64,000 bases of DNA, taken from contig OY804582.1 in NCBI GenBank assembly GCA_963680875.1, positions 48,936,646-49,000,645 of the forward strand. Reading direction: 5' to 3'. Below the pieces are notes generated by a model. It was not told the DNA's origin, did not search any database, and saw only the letters and a program-made list of their open reading frames with translations. Source of the DNA: Bathymodiolus brooksi. Its lineage: Eukaryota > Mollusca > Bivalvia > Mytilida > Modiolidae. A program made the translations under genes and the position numbers. Below are positions 24,701 to 39,700 of the stretch, in pieces; position 1 is the stretch's first letter; every line of letters begins with the position of its first letter.

Positions 24701-27700
24701 CACGTCTGTCCTCAAATTGTTACTATTAGGAATGTTCCTTATATGACCCTCTATAAATATTGTGTTTATCTTTGTTGATCTGAAATCCAAGATGGCTTTA
24801 ATGGAAGGACAAAGTATAAAACTCTTTGGGAAAAATATTTTGAAATGATTATTCTCTAAAACAAATTGCCAAATTGTAGAATTTCTAGCACTCATGTGGT
24901 TTCTGGGAATTTTTGGAAGGTAAAAATGAAATACACAATGTACATGCAAAATATTTTAAAAACATTTCCTATCTAAAGTCAATTATAAAGTTATTTTCAA
25001 GTGTTATTATAAATATACATGCACAAAAAAAGTATGAAAAAACCAAGACTTTGGTTGCTCCCAATAATTTTATATTTACTCAGAGATGTAAAATTATATG
25101 GTTTTATAACACAAATATATTTGATCTATTTTGTAGGGTAAAGTGAAGCTGTCAGAGTATGGATTATATCATATTACAGAATATGGTGCTAATGTCTCTT
25201 TTCCTATTGGGTAATATAACTTACTGCTTATTGGTACCCATGTAAAAAAGGCGGGGTAGGGGTATTGGTGTTTAACGGCACTTTCATTAATATTTCAGTT
25301 AAATCATGTTGGTCACTTTTATTGGTGGAGGAAACCGGAGTACCCGGAGAAAACCACTGACCTGCCGCAAGTCACTGACAAGCTTTATCACATAATATTT
25401 TGTCAAGTACACCTCACCATGGTTGGGGCTCGAACACATGACGTTAGTTGTGATAGGCACTGATTGCACAGGTAGTTGTATATCCAGTTACCATATGACC
25501 ATGGCAGCTCTTGTAAATAAAATAAAAATTAACGTAAAACAAATATTTGAATACCAAATACTGCATTTTGATAAATTGACTAGATGAAACATTTCATTGC
25601 TTGATGTAATAACTGGTACACTACAATGATTAACATTAAAACTGTGCATGGTATTTTAAAAATCATATGAGGAAACAAAAGACAATATCTTTACTGGTTT
25701 TAAAGTATAGTCAAACTTGTCTTAGTAGTCACCTTGAATTAACAGTCACCTGGTGTAAATGATCAGTTTAAAACCTTCTTGACTGCATTTATTTGTTATT
25801 TTAACTCAAATAAATGGTCACCTCACTAGCATGGTCAACAGTCTCTCAAAGTTTATTCCATGTTATAAGGTTTACCAATACAATGTATTTAACGGTCACT
25901 TTTTATTCTAGACTACAAAAAACATTGGAAATTAATTTTCGAGGTGGGGGTAACAGATTATAACTTTTGGCTTGTGAAGATGTTCAAATTCAAGAATGCT
26001 GAAATGCTGATCTCAGGGTCTATATGGTCAAGCTCATTCTTTAATGTTGCTGTTGGGGAATGTATTTTAAAAGACAGTCATATTCATTTTTGGAAAGTGT
26101 TATTGGTAATTAGCACATTATTGTCTTAAGTGCTGACATTTAATTAAATTTGAATGATAGTTTTTGATAAACATGTATCGACATGAAATTGAATATTTAT
26201 GTCCCTTCCTTAGGCATAGTGGCCATTAACTTTTACCTATGTCCATCTGTATGTCCCTTCCTTAGGCGAAGTGGCCATTAACTTTTACCTATGTCGTCTG
26301 TATGTCCCTTCCTTAGGCGTAGTGGCCATTAACTTTTACCTATGTCCATCTGTATGTCCCTTCCTAAGGTGTAGTGGCCATTAACTTTTACCTATGTCTG
26401 TCTGTATGTCCCTTCCTTAGGTGTAGTGGCCATTAACTTTTACCTATGTCTATCTGTATGTCCCTTCCTTAGGCGTAGTGGCCATTAACTTTTACCTATG
26501 TCCGTCTGTATGTCCCTTCCTTAGGCGTAGTGGCCATTAACTTTTACCTATGTCCGTCTGTTTGTCCCTTCCTTGGGCATAGTGGCCATTAACTTTTTCC
26601 TATGTCTATCTGTATGTCCCTTCCTTAGGCGTAGTGGCCATTAACTTTTACCTATGTTCGTCTGTATATCCCTTCCTTAGGCCTAGTGGCCATTAACTTT
26701 TACCTATAGATGTCCGTCTGTATGTCCCTTCCTTAGACGTAGTGGCCATTAACTTTTACCTATAGATGTCCGTCTGTATGTCACTTCCTTAGGCGTAGTG
26801 GCCATTAACTTTTACCTATGTCCATCTGTATGTCCCTTCCGTAGGCGTAGTGGCCATTAACTTTTACCTATGTCTGTCTGTATGTCCCTTCCTTAGGCGT
26901 AGTGGCCATTAACTTTTACCTATAGATGTCCGTCTGTATGTCCCTTCCTTAGGCGTAGTGGCCATTAACTTTTACCTATGTCTGTGTGTATGTCCCTTCC
27001 TTAGGCGTAGTGGCCATTAACTTTTACCTATAGATATCCGTCTGTATGTCCCTTCCTTAGGCATAGTGGCCATTAACTTTTACCTATGTCTGTCTGTATG
27101 TCCCTTCCTTAGGCGTAGTGGCCATTAACTTTTACCTATAGATATCCGTCTGTATGTCCCTTCCTTAGGCATAGTGGCCATTAACTTTTACCTATGTCTG
27201 TCTGTATGTCCCTTCCTTGGGCGTAGTGGCCATTGACTTTTACCTATGTCCGTCTGTATGTCCCTTCCTTAGGCGTAGTGGCCATTAACTTTTACCTATG
27301 TCTGTCTGTATGTCCCTTCCTTAGGCGTAGTGGCCATTAACTTCTACCTATGTCTGTCTGTATGCCCCTTCCTTAGGTGTAGTGGCCATTAACTTTTACC
27401 TATAGATGTCCGTCTGTATGTCCCTTCCTTAGGCGTAGTGGCCATTAACTTTTACCTATGTCTGTCTGTATGTCCCTTCCTTAGGCGTAGTGGCTATTAA
27501 CTTTTACCTATGTCCGTCTGTTTGTCCCTTCCTTAGGCGTAGTGGCCATTAACTTTTACCTATGTCCGTCTGTATGTCCCTTCCTTAGGTGTAGTGGCCA
27601 TTAACTTTTACCTATGTCTGTCTGTATGTCCCTTCCTTAGGTGTAGTGGCCATTAACTTTTACCTATATCCGTCTGTATGTCCCTTCCTTAGGCGTAGTG

Positions 27701-30700
27701 GCCATTAACTTTTACCTATGTCTGTCTGTATGTCCCTTCCTTAGGCGTAGTGGCCATTGACTTTTACCTATGTCTGTCTGTATGTCCCTTCCTTAGGCGT
27801 AGTGGCCATTAACTTTTACCTATGTCCGTCTCTATGTCCCTTCCTTAGGCGTAGTGGCCATTAACTTTTACCTATGTCTGTCTGTATGTCTCTTCCTTAG
27901 GCGTAGTGGCTATTAACTTTTACCTATGTCCGTCTGTTTGTCCCTTCCTTAGGCGTAGTGGCCATTAACTTTTACCGATGTCTGTCTGTATGTCCCTTCC
28001 TTAGGCATAGTGGCCATTAACTTTTACCTATGTCTGTCTGTATGTCCCTTCCTTAGGCGTAGTGGCCATTAACTTTTACCTATGTCCGTCTGTTTGTCCC
28101 TTCCTTGGGCGTAGTGGCCATTAACTTTTACCTATGTCTGTCTGTATGTCCCTTCCTTAGGCGTAGTGGCCATTGACTTTTACCTATGTCTGTCTGTATG
28201 TCCCTTCCTTAGGTGTAGTGGCCATTGACTTTTACCTATGTCTGTCTGTATGTCCCTTCCTGAGGCGTAGTGGCCATTAACTTTTACCTATGTCTGTCTG
28301 TATGTCCCTTCCTTAGGCATAGTGGCCATTAACTTTTACCTATGTCTGTCTGTATGTCCCTTCCTGAGGCGTAGTGGCTATTAACTTTTACCTATGTCCG
28401 TCTGTTTGTCCCTTCCTTAGGCGTAGTGGCCATTAACTTTTACCTATGTCTGTCTGTATGTCCCTTCCTTAGGCATAGTGGCCATTAACTTTTACCTATG
28501 TCTGTCTGTATGTCCCTTCCTTAGGCGTAGTGGCTATTAACTTTTACCTATGTCCGTCTGTTTGTCCCTTCCTTAGGGATAGTGGCCATTAACTTCTACC
28601 TATGTCCGTCTGTATGTCCCTTCCTTAGGCGTAGTGGCCATTAACTTTTACCTATGTCTGTCTGTATGTCCCTTCCTTAGGTGTAGTGGCCATTAACTTT
28701 TACCTATGTCTCTCTGTATGTCCCTTCCTTAAGCGTAGTGGCCATTAACTTTTACCTATGTCTGTCTGTATGTCCCTTCCTTAGGCGTAGTGGCCATTAA
28801 CTTTTACCTATGTCTGTCTGTATGTCCCTTCCTTAGGCATAGTGGCCATTAACTTTTACCTATGTCTGTCTGTATGTCCCTTCCTTAGGCGTAGTGGCTA
28901 TTAACTTTTACCTATGTCCGTCCGTTTGTCCCTTCCTTAGGCATAGTGGCCATTAACTTCTACCTATGTCCGTCTGTATGTCCCTTCCTTAGGTGTAGTG
29001 GCCATTAACTTTTACCTATGTCTGTCTGTATGTCCCTTCCTTAGGTGTAGTGGCCATTGACTTTTACCTATGTCTGTCTGTATGTCCCTTCCTTAGGCGT
29101 AGTGGCCATTAACTTTTACCTATAGATGTCCATCTGTATGTCCCTCATGTGGTTTCTGCTCAATAACTTAAGTTCTTAAACAAGTCAATTGAAATTGTAT
29201 GTTAAGGGACCATAAGAGAAAGGCCAAGTTCGATTTAGGATGTTACTACTTTTTTCCATTATGGAGTTATGCCCCTTAATTTGCCAAAAAATACATATTT
29301 ACTTTAGCTGGAAGTGAGGGCATCTGTGTCCTCTGAACACATTCTTCCATTTTTATTTTCAGTCAGCCAGAGTATATGCCACCAGAAGTGTTTTGTGACA
29401 GTACTATTGAAAATGATGATCATGTTGAAACTGACATAGTAACTGAACCATGTGGACCCAAAACTGATATATGGTCTCTAGGACTTATATTGCTGGAAAT
29501 TTTTACAGTAAGTGTATGTAAAATATATATGCTCCACAAAAGATGGATTTTGGTTGAGATAATGGGGTTCTAAAGAAGGAATGAAAACACACTTTACTCT
29601 ATCAGACATGTATTATATGGCACAATTTACAACTGACATTAATTAAGAAGGTATTAAAACATTATTACATTAACATTAAATTGTCCATACAATAATTGCA
29701 ACATAGAACATTTACCCTTCTTACTATTATACATATTTACACATATCTTAAAAGTCATGTATTGTTGCAAGCTGTTTTTGTCCAAAGAAAATGATAGTAC
29801 TGCTCAGCTGCAGGCAAGGGACCTTTTCAGACTCGTTTTAGGCTATGAGTTATTCTCATTATTGAAGACCCTACCGTGGCTGTGAACTGTAGAACAGCAA
29901 TAAAGTTGGTGTCCCTTTACTTAGATTGGATGGTCTCTCAAGTTTGTTTGTATCCATAGCCTTTCTTACTAATAAAGTGGTACTGCACACTAAGCTGTTA
30001 TCTCATAGTTTTACCTCTTGCACAACATTAACAATGATATATTTCTATTTTTTAGAATGTTGATCTCTGGGATGGATTGAGCATTCCACAAAAATTTCAC
30101 AGAACAATTGGTTTTTTCAGTAGAGGTATATTATAAATTGATAAAGTTGAGATACAGTAAAACCCTGATATATTCTCCCTAATATACAGCAAATCTTGTA
30201 TTCCACTATGAAATCTACAGGAACCTATTTCCCCCACATGTTAAACCTGGTTATAATTTCACGTCATTTAAGCCTCGATCAAAAATGTCAATTAAATGAT
30301 TTCACACCTGATTGAATTCACTGTCACTAATTACAGGTAAACATCTAATTGATTACACACCTCTTGGTATTGCAGTAAAAACATTTAAAATTTTCAAACT
30401 TAGTAAAAGTTAAATGGTGCTTAAGTTTTAATGAAAAAATAGAATAAAACACACTTACAATTGTTTGAGTTCATTTAATGTGCTGTTTGACTGAAAGATG
30501 TCTGCATAGAAACAAAAGACAAATATGTTGATTTGAAGCGTGAAAGAGAAATTGTTGATTATCTAACAAATTATCCCAAATCTATGGAATAAGAAATTGT
30601 TGATTACTTTAGGACTTTGTGTGATATTTCAGTAAAATGACAAACAATAAGCAATATTGTCACAAATACATGTAAGTGCTTGATAAATCATTTTTAAATG

Positions 30701-33700
30701 GGTTTCAGATTGAGATACACTTCAATTCAATCCTTTATACTTATAAAAGGATTGAAATGAGTCAAGGAAGAACAACATAGCTCACAATTCGCAGGGTCCG
30801 AGGGATAGCAAAAATTCATGTGCATATCAATAGTCATGATTCACATTCAGAAATTACATTAATACACACATCTTTAAGACTAAGCTAATTGTTAAGAACA
30901 GTCAATCTTAATAAATGAATAAATATATTTTTTCAGGACAGCATCCCCTTGATTTTTATGTAGAAGAGTGCAATTTACAAGACAAAATAAAGGTAGCGAA
31001 CATCATACAAACAACAGCCATTTATAGCCAGTATTTGTTACAGTTGTAGTTGGGTAAAAGTAATGGGTATCATCACCTGTTGATATCCCTGAGGAATTGC
31101 CTGTTGCTCAAATAGGAATTAAATATGTTAAACAAAATTCAATTTTCTTGCACTGTGGAATTGGTAAAACATTTCACCATGTTTAAGCTGTATATTTCTT
31201 TAACAGTTGGGGGCGTATTTTACATAATAAATTGTCTAATGTTTACACTCCTTCAATTTTCTATTTTTATATGTAATTCCTTCAACTTTCAATTTTTAGA
31301 TGTAATTCCTTCAACTTTCAATTTTTAGATATAATTCCTTCAACTTTCAATTTTTAGATGTCACTTTTTAAAACATATGTACAGTCTTGTCCAGTAAGTC
31401 AATCTACTATATAAAAATGTCTAGTTTTTTTAATATTTAACTGATGGGAGCCTTTTATAGATTTTTGTCTATAGTTGAAACACTGTAAGTTGATGTTGGG
31501 CACAATTATAACAGTTTTTGAATGATTACTTCACAGGCCTCTACATTAACATGTTTTTCAACTTGTCGCTTCGGACAACTAACTAAAAAAAGTACTTGTC
31601 CAACTCAATCTTTTAGTTGTCCGAAAAAATTAATAAAATTACAAAAACTAGTGAATAATTATCCAGGGCTCCCACTACTTTCAAATTAGATGGAGAAGTG
31701 ACTTCTCTTTCAGAGAGCTCACAGGGAAAATTCTGGGAGAAGTCAATTGCGATTAATCGAAACATTGTTTCGCGACCCCCCTGCCCAAATTTAGTAAATA
31801 GTTAAAGCTGCCTGAACTGATTTATTCTGGGTTTTTTTTTATTCATAGCTACCTTAAGGACATATATTCAATGTCACATTTTTATTTCTGTCTACCTTGA
31901 TTGGAGTCTTGCATACCAGTGATTTTTATATGTACCCCCCCCCCCCCCCCCCCTTTTCCTTTTGAAATATTACTGTGTTGTGGTCCAATACCACACAAAT
32001 TGTAATAATTCATATTTGTGTTATATAAATCCTTGTTTCTGGTAAAAAAAAAATATACCTAGATACTATATATACCAGTATCTAAGTAATTTTTTTTACC
32101 AGAAACAAGTGCCTGTGATATAAATAAAGCAAAGTATTTTATTTAAATTCACAGAGAAATTACAATTTTAGTGGATCTTTTCAACTAGATCAGGAAAAAG
32201 CTTGTAATATTTGTCCATTTCAAGGGTCTAGGACAATTGCCTCCCTAGGACAATATCCCCCCGGTCAATTGCCCCCCCCCCCCATCCCCCAATTTTTTAA
32301 TTTCATTTTTATTCTTTTTTAAATGAGAAATAAATATGCATTAACTCAGATAAAGTTATTCAAATTACTTTTAAGTTGGATTTTTTTCTTTGTATATTAA
32401 TCACAGGGGCTTGAATCGCTTTCATAGAGGTCACGCGACTTATATACCATATATACTAATGTATATAGGCCACATGACCTCTATGAAAGCAATTCAAGCC
32501 CCTGTGATATTAATCATCAAAAGGATTATACAGCTTGGACAAGCTATGATAAAAATAACTTTCTCTTATTATTTATAGATATTTTATTTTTAGATAGAGT
32601 TTAATGATTTTCCAATTAAGTTTAATTACCTTAAAAAATTGGTCTTCAAAGAAATAGGAGTGTATTTTGAAGTGAAAGTATAGTAGTGCAATGGAGTTCA
32701 TAAGAGTCAGAAAGAGGTAATCAGAAACTAAATATAAAACTGAAAAAAATTTGTGGGGGCCATTTTACTAGGGGGGCTATTGTCCTAGGGGGCAATTGTC
32801 TGGGGGGGATATTGTCCTAGGGGGCAATTGTCTGGGAGGCTATTGTCCGGGGGGCTATTGTCCTGCTCCCCCATTTCAAAGTTTTCAATATTTCCCAAAA
32901 GCCTAAATCGTATTTTGCACAAAAGACAAGTTTAAATTTGGTGCCAAATTGATATCCGATAATGTTTACGTATCCGTTCCGGGGTGATTCTTGTTATTAT
33001 ATTTCAAATATTGATATTTCCGTTCATTAAAGCATTTCTGAGATTGCGACTTTAATTTTGTCAATGTCCTTGAACTTCATCAACGCATGGAGGAACGATA
33101 AATGATATCAATAAAAGAGTTTTGATCTGGCGTTTCACTTTAGTTTTAATCAAAATAAATATGGACAAATTGGAGATCAAACAGGGCTCTTTTATACAAC
33201 AAACCCAGTATTTTATACCAGTGGAAATAGATTTGTCTGTCGTACCGGCACGTTTGAGAATCTCCGATTTTTTCACTTGTCCCATCGGACAACCGTAATA
33301 CAAGATCTACTTGTCCGACGTAAGTTTTCACTGGTATCGGACAAACGTTAATGTCGAGGCCTGCTTCACCCTATTTTTTGTTTGTTTTTGTTTTGATATC
33401 CCAGTATCCTGGACATTAATTTTTATACACCAAATAACATCAAAATGGTGCTCAGATGTAGCGTTTATTGACAGATGTAAAAGTGTATCACTCAACTGCA
33501 GACTAGGGACCGTTTCACACTCATTTCAGAGTATGAGATATGCTCATTATTGAAGACCTACTGTGACTAAAATTTAGAACAACTATTCAAGCTCTGTTAA
33601 TTCTTTTGATGAATGGGTAGTAACTGTCAATATTAGTCAATATAATTGTATAGATTCTGACTGCTGCATCCATCTGTTATTTATGAATTTCAATAATATT

Positions 33701-36700
33701 AAATAAAGGTTCTCAAAGTTCCTGTAAAGTAATTTTTTATCTTGCCATCATTTCATTTGCTGTACAATAATGGTATAAAATAAATAATTGCTTTATTCAT
33801 CTGGTAGACAAATAATAATCTCCTGATACCTGAATCCTCTAGAGCGAACAATAGGAAATGGTAACAGTATATTGTGGACACTCTTTAAAAAAGCTTGGAA
33901 TTACGTTTCTTGTTTCTGTTCTTTTCAGTACAATTTTGCTGTTGTTGTGAACTTTTTGACACAGCTGGATATACCATTTAAGTACAATGTACATTGTTGG
34001 TAAAAAGTCAAATTTATTTTTCCAAAGACTCAATTTCAACCTTTTCGAACACGTAATTGTTATATTTTCACTTAATGTACATGTGTTGTATATATACTTA
34101 TCCACCAATTATGTTATTTGGTTTTTTTTTAATGTTTAATTTTATAATCAAATTCAATGCATTACGTTGTGACTTTGCATTCAGTGTTGTTTAGAGTAAT
34201 TTATTTTATTCTTCAGGATTTACCAGAGGATGTGAGGAATGTTTTAAGACAGTGTTTGACTGTCAATACAGAGGACAGGTAAGACTTCTGAACTTGTTAC
34301 TTCAGGGTTTACCAGAGGATGTTAGGAATGTTTTAAGAGAGTGTTTGACTGTCAATACAGAGGACAGGTAAGACTTATAAACTGTTACTTCAGGATTTAC
34401 CAGAGGATGTTATGAATGTTTTAAGGCAGTGTTTGACTGTCAATACAGAGGACAGGTAAGACTTCTAAGCTGTTACTTCAGGATTTACCAGAGGATGTTA
34501 GGAATGTTTTAAGACAGTGTTTGATTGTCAATACAGAGGACAGGTAAGACTTCTGAACTGTTACTTCAGGATTTACCAGAGGATGTTAGGAATGTTTTAA
34601 GAGAGTGTTTGACTGTCAATACAGAGGACAAGTAAGACTTCTGAACTTGTTACTTCAGGATTTACCAGAGGATGTTAGGAATGTTTTAAGACAGTGTTTG
34701 ACTGTCAATACAGAGGACAGGTAAGACTTCTAAACTGTTACTTCAGGATTTACCAGAAGATGTTAGGAATGTTTTAAGACAGTGTTTGACTGTCAATACA
34801 AAGGACAGGTAAGACTTCTGAACTGTTACTTCAGAATTTACCAGAGGATGTTAGGAATGTTTTAAGACAGTGTTTGACGGTCAATACAGAGGACAGGTAA
34901 GACTTCTGAACTTGTTACTTCAGAATTTACCAGAGGATGTTAGGAATGTTTTAAGACAGTGTTTGACTGTCAATACAGAGGACAGGTAAGACTTCTGAAC
35001 TTGTTACTTCAAGATTTACCAGAGGATGTTAGGAATGTTTTAAGACAGTGTTTGACTGTCAATACAGAGGACAGGTAAGACTTCTAAGCTGTTACTTCAG
35101 GATTTACCAGAGGATGTTAGGAATGTTTTAAGGCAGTGTTTGACTGTCAATACAGAGGACAGGTAAGACTTCTAAGCTGTTACTTCAGGATTTACCAGAG
35201 AATGTTAGGAATGTTTTAAGACAGTGTTTGACTGTCAATACAGAGGACAAGTAAGACTTCTGAACTTGTTACTTCAGGATTTACCAGAGGATGTTAGGAA
35301 TGTTTTAAGACAGTGTTTGACTGTCAATACTGAGGACAGGTAAGACTTCTAAACTTGTTACTTCAGGATTTACCAGAGGATGTTAGGAATGTTTTAAGAC
35401 AGTGTTTGACTGTCAATACAGAGGACAGGTAAGACTTCTGAACTGTTACTTCAGAATTTACCAGAGGATGTTAGGAATGTTTTAAGACAGTGTTTGACTG
35501 TCAATACAGAGGACAGGTAAGACTTCTGAACTTGTTACTTCAGAATTTACCAGAGGATGTTAGGAATGTTTTAAGACAGTGTTTGACTGTCAATACAGAG
35601 GACAGGTAAGACTTCTGAACTTGTTACTTCAGGATTTACCAGAGGATGTTAGGAATGTTTTAAGAGAGTGTTTGACTGTCAATACAGAGGACAGGTAAGA
35701 CTTCTAAGCTGTTACTTCAGGATTTACCAGAGGATGTTAGGAATGTTTTAAGGCAGTGTTTGACTGTCAATACAGAGGACAGGTAAGACTTCTAAGCTGT
35801 TACTTCAGGATTTACCAGAGAATGTTAGGAATGTTTTAAGACAGTGTTTGATTGTCAATACAGAGGACAGGTAAGACTTCTGAACTGTTACTTCAGGATT
35901 TACCAGAGGATGTTAGGAATGTTTTAAGACAGTGTTTGACTGTCAATACAGAGGACAGGTAAGACCTCTAAACTGTTACTTCAGGATTTACCAGAGGATG
36001 TTAGGAATGTTTTAAGACAGTGTTTGACTGTCAATACAGAGAACAGGTAAGACTTCTGAACTTGTTACTTCAGGATTTACCAGAGGATGTTAGGAATGTT
36101 TTAAGTCAGTGTTTGACTGTCAATACAGAGGACAGGTAAGACTTCTAAACTGTTACTTCAGGATTTACCAGAGGATGTTAGGAATGTTTTAAAACAGTGT
36201 TTGACTGTCAATACAGAGGACAGGTAAGACTTCTGAACTTGTTACTTCTGGATTTACCAGAGGATGTTAGGAATGTTTTAAGACAGTGTTTGACTGTCAA
36301 TACAGAGGACAGGTAAGACTTCTGAACTTGTTACTTCAGGATTTACCAGAGGATGTTAGGAATGTTTTAAGACAGTGTTTGACTGTCAATACAGAGGACA
36401 GGTAAGACTTCTGAACTTGTTGCTTCAGAATTTACCAGAGGATGTTAGGAATGTTTTAAGACAGTGTCTGACTGTCAATACAGAGGACAGGTAAGACTTC
36501 TGAACTTGTTACTTCAGGATTTACCAGAGGATGTTAGGAATGTTTTAAGAGAGTGTTTGACTGTCAATACAGAGGACAGGTAAGACTTCTGAACTTGTTA
36601 CTTCAGGATTTACCAGAGGATGTTAGGAATGTTTTAAGACAGTGTTTGACTGTCAATACAGAGGACAGGTAAGACTTCTGAACTGTTACTTCAGAATTTA

Positions 36701-39700
36701 CCAGAGGATGTTAGGAATGTTTTAAGACAGTGTTTGACTGTCAATACAGAGGACAGGTAAGACTTCTGAACTTGTTACTTCAGAATTTACCAGAGGATGT
36801 TAGGAATGTTTTAAGACAGTGTTTGACTGTCAATACAGAGGACAGGTAAGACTTCTGAACTTGTTACTTCAGAATTTACCAGAGGATGTTAGGAATGTTT
36901 TAAGACAGTGTTTGACTGTCAATACAGAGGACAGGTAAGACTTCTGAACTTGTTACTTCTGGATTTACCAGAGGATGTTAGGAATGTTTTAAGACAGTGT
37001 TTGACTGTCAATACAGAGGACAGGTAAGACTTCTGAACTTGTTACTTCTGGATTTACCAGAGGATGTTAGGAATGTTTTAAGACAGTGTTTGACTGTCAA
37101 TACAGAGGACAGGTAAGACTTCTGAACTTGTTGCTTCAGAATTTACCAGAGGATGTTAGGAATGTTTTAAGACAGTGTCTGACTGTCAATACAGAGGACA
37201 GGTAAGACTTCTGAACTTGTTACTTCAGGATTTACCAGAGGATGTTAGGAATGTTTTAAGAGAGTGTTTGACTGTCAATACAGAGGACAGGTAAGACTTC
37301 TGAACTTGTTACTTCAGGATTTACCAGAGGATGTTAGGAATGTTTTAAGACAGTGTTTGACTGTCAATACAGAGGACAGGTAAGACTTCTGAACTGTTAC
37401 TTCAGAATTTACCAGAGGATGTTAGGAATGTTTTAAGACAGTGTTTGACTGTCAATACAGAGGACAGGTAAGACTTCTGAACTTGTTACTTCAGAATTTA
37501 CCAGAGGATGTTAGGAATGTTTTAAGACAGTGTTTGACTGTCAATACAGAGGACAGGTAAGACTTCTGAACTTGTTACTTCAAGGTTTACCAGAGGATGT
37601 TAGGAATGTTTTAAGGCAGTGTTTGACTGTCAATACAGAGGACAGTTAAGACTTCTAAGCTGTTACTTCAGGATTTACCAGAGGATGTTAGGAATGTTTT
37701 AAGGCAGTGTTTGACTGTCAATACAGAGGACAGGTAAGACTTCTAAGCTGTTACTTCAGGATTTACCAGAGAATGTTAGGAATGTTTTAAGACAGTGTTT
37801 GATTGTCAATACAGAGGACAGGTAAGACTTCTGAGCTTGTTACTTCAGGATTTACCAGAGGATGTTAGGAATGTTTTAAGACAGTGTTTGATTGTCAATA
37901 CAGAGGACAGGTAAGAGTTCTAAACTGTTACTTCAGGATTTACCAGAAGATGTTAGGAATGTTTTAAGACAGTGTTTGACTGTCAATACAGAGGACTGGT
38001 AAGACTTCTAAGCTGTTACTTCAGGATTTACCAGAGGATGTTAGGCATGTTTTAAGACAGTGTTTGACTGTCAATACAGAGGACAGGTAAGACTTCTGAA
38101 CTGTTACTTCAGAATTTACCAGAGGATGTTAGGAATGTTTTAAGACAGTGTTTGACTGTCAATACAGAGGACAGGTAAGACTTCTGAACTTGTTACTTCA
38201 AAATTTACCAGAGGATGTTAGGAATGTTTTAAGACAGTGTTTGACTGTCAATACAGAGGACAGGTAAGACTTCTGAACTTGTTACTTCAGGATTTACCAG
38301 AGGATGTTAGGAATGTTTTAAGACAGTGTTTGACTGTCAATACAGAGGACAGGTAAGACTTCTAAGCTGTTACTTCAGGATTTACCAGAGGATGTTAGGA
38401 ATGTTTTAAGACAGTGTTTGACTGTCAATACAGAGGACAGGTAAGACTTCTAAGCTGTTACTTCAGGATTTACCAGAGGATGTTAGGAATGTTTTAAGAC
38501 AGTGTTTGATTGTCAATACAGAGGACAGGTAAGACTTCTGAACTGTTACTTCAGGATTTACCAGAGGATGTTAGGAATGTTTTAAGACAGTGTTTGACTG
38601 TCAATACAGAGGACAGGTAAGACCTCTAAACTGTTACTTCAGGATTTACCAGAGGATGTTAGGAATGTTTTAAGTCAGTGTTTGACTGTCAATACAGAGG
38701 ACAGGTAAGACTTCTAAACTGTTACTTCTGGATTTACCAGAGGATGTTAGGAATGTTTTAAGACAGTGTTTGACTGTCAATACAGAGGACAGGTAAGACT
38801 TCTGAACTTGTTACTTCAGGATTTACCAGAGGATGTTAGGAATGTTTTAAGACAGTGTTTGACTGTCAATACAGAGGACAGGTAAGACTTCTGAACTTGT
38901 TGCTTCAGAATTTACCAGAGGATGTTAGGAATGCTTTAAGACAGTGTCTGACTGTCAATACAGAGGACAGGTAAGACTTCTGAACTTGTTACTTCAGAAT
39001 TTACCAGAGGATGTTAGGAATGTTTTAAGACAGTGTTTGACTGTCAATACAGAGGACAGGTAAGACTTCTGAACTTGTTACTTCAGGATTTACCAGAGGA
39101 TGTTAGGAATGTTTTAAGAGAGTGTTTGACTGTCAATACAGAGGACAGGTAAGACTTCTGAACTGTTACTTCAGAATTTACCAGAGGATGTTAGGAATGT
39201 TTTAAGACAGTGTTTGACTGTCAATACAGAGGACAGGTAAGACTTCTGAACTTGTTACTTCAGAATTTACCAGAGGATGTTAGGAATGTTTTAAGACAGT
39301 GTTTGACTGTCAATACAGAGGACAGGTAAGACTTCTGAACTTGTTACTTCAGAATTTACCAGAGGATGTTAGGAATGTTTTAAGACAGTGTTTGACTGTC
39401 AATACAGAGGACAGGTAAGACTTCTGAACTTGTTACTTCTGGATTTACCAGAGGATGTTAGGAATGTTTTAAGAGAGTGTTTGACTGTCAATACAGAGGA
39501 CAGGTAAGACTTCTAAGCTGTTACTTCAGGATTTACCAGAGGATGTTAGGAATGTTTTAAGGCAGTGTTTGACTGTCAATACAGAGGACAGATAAGACTT
39601 CTAAGCTGTTACTTCAGGATTTACCAGAGAATGTTAGGAATGTTTTAAGACAGTGTTTGATTGTCAATACAGAGGACAGGTAAGACTTCTGAACTGTTAC

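Larger units (their letters stand above)
31534..33363. mobile_element. 1.8-kb hAT-like element in intron 7, outermost of a nest
   Basis: The ends are CAGGCCTCTACATTAACATG and (reverse complement) CAGGCCTCGACATTAACG. Both are followed by related tracts with CTTGTC...GGACAA. CTTCA occurs on both sides (31529-31533 and 33364-33368). The interior contains a second inverted-repeat element (32224-32873) that itself contains a third (32402-32506), plus a poly(C) run near 31936-31954. I recognise no transposase domain. Confidence 0.7.

Noticed and set aside
24656..24949. 97-codon minus-strand frame in TBCK intron 3
   Set aside because: No recognisable content. It is in an intron between well-supported exons on the other strand.
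26198..29145. CRISPR-like array (regular 52-bp period)
   Set aside because: No unique spacers: the whole unit repeats. The context is a eukaryotic intron.
33061..33553. Overlapping 60-80-codon frames on both strands
   Set aside because: They lie at the right end of a hAT-like element, are mutually overlapping, and have no motif.
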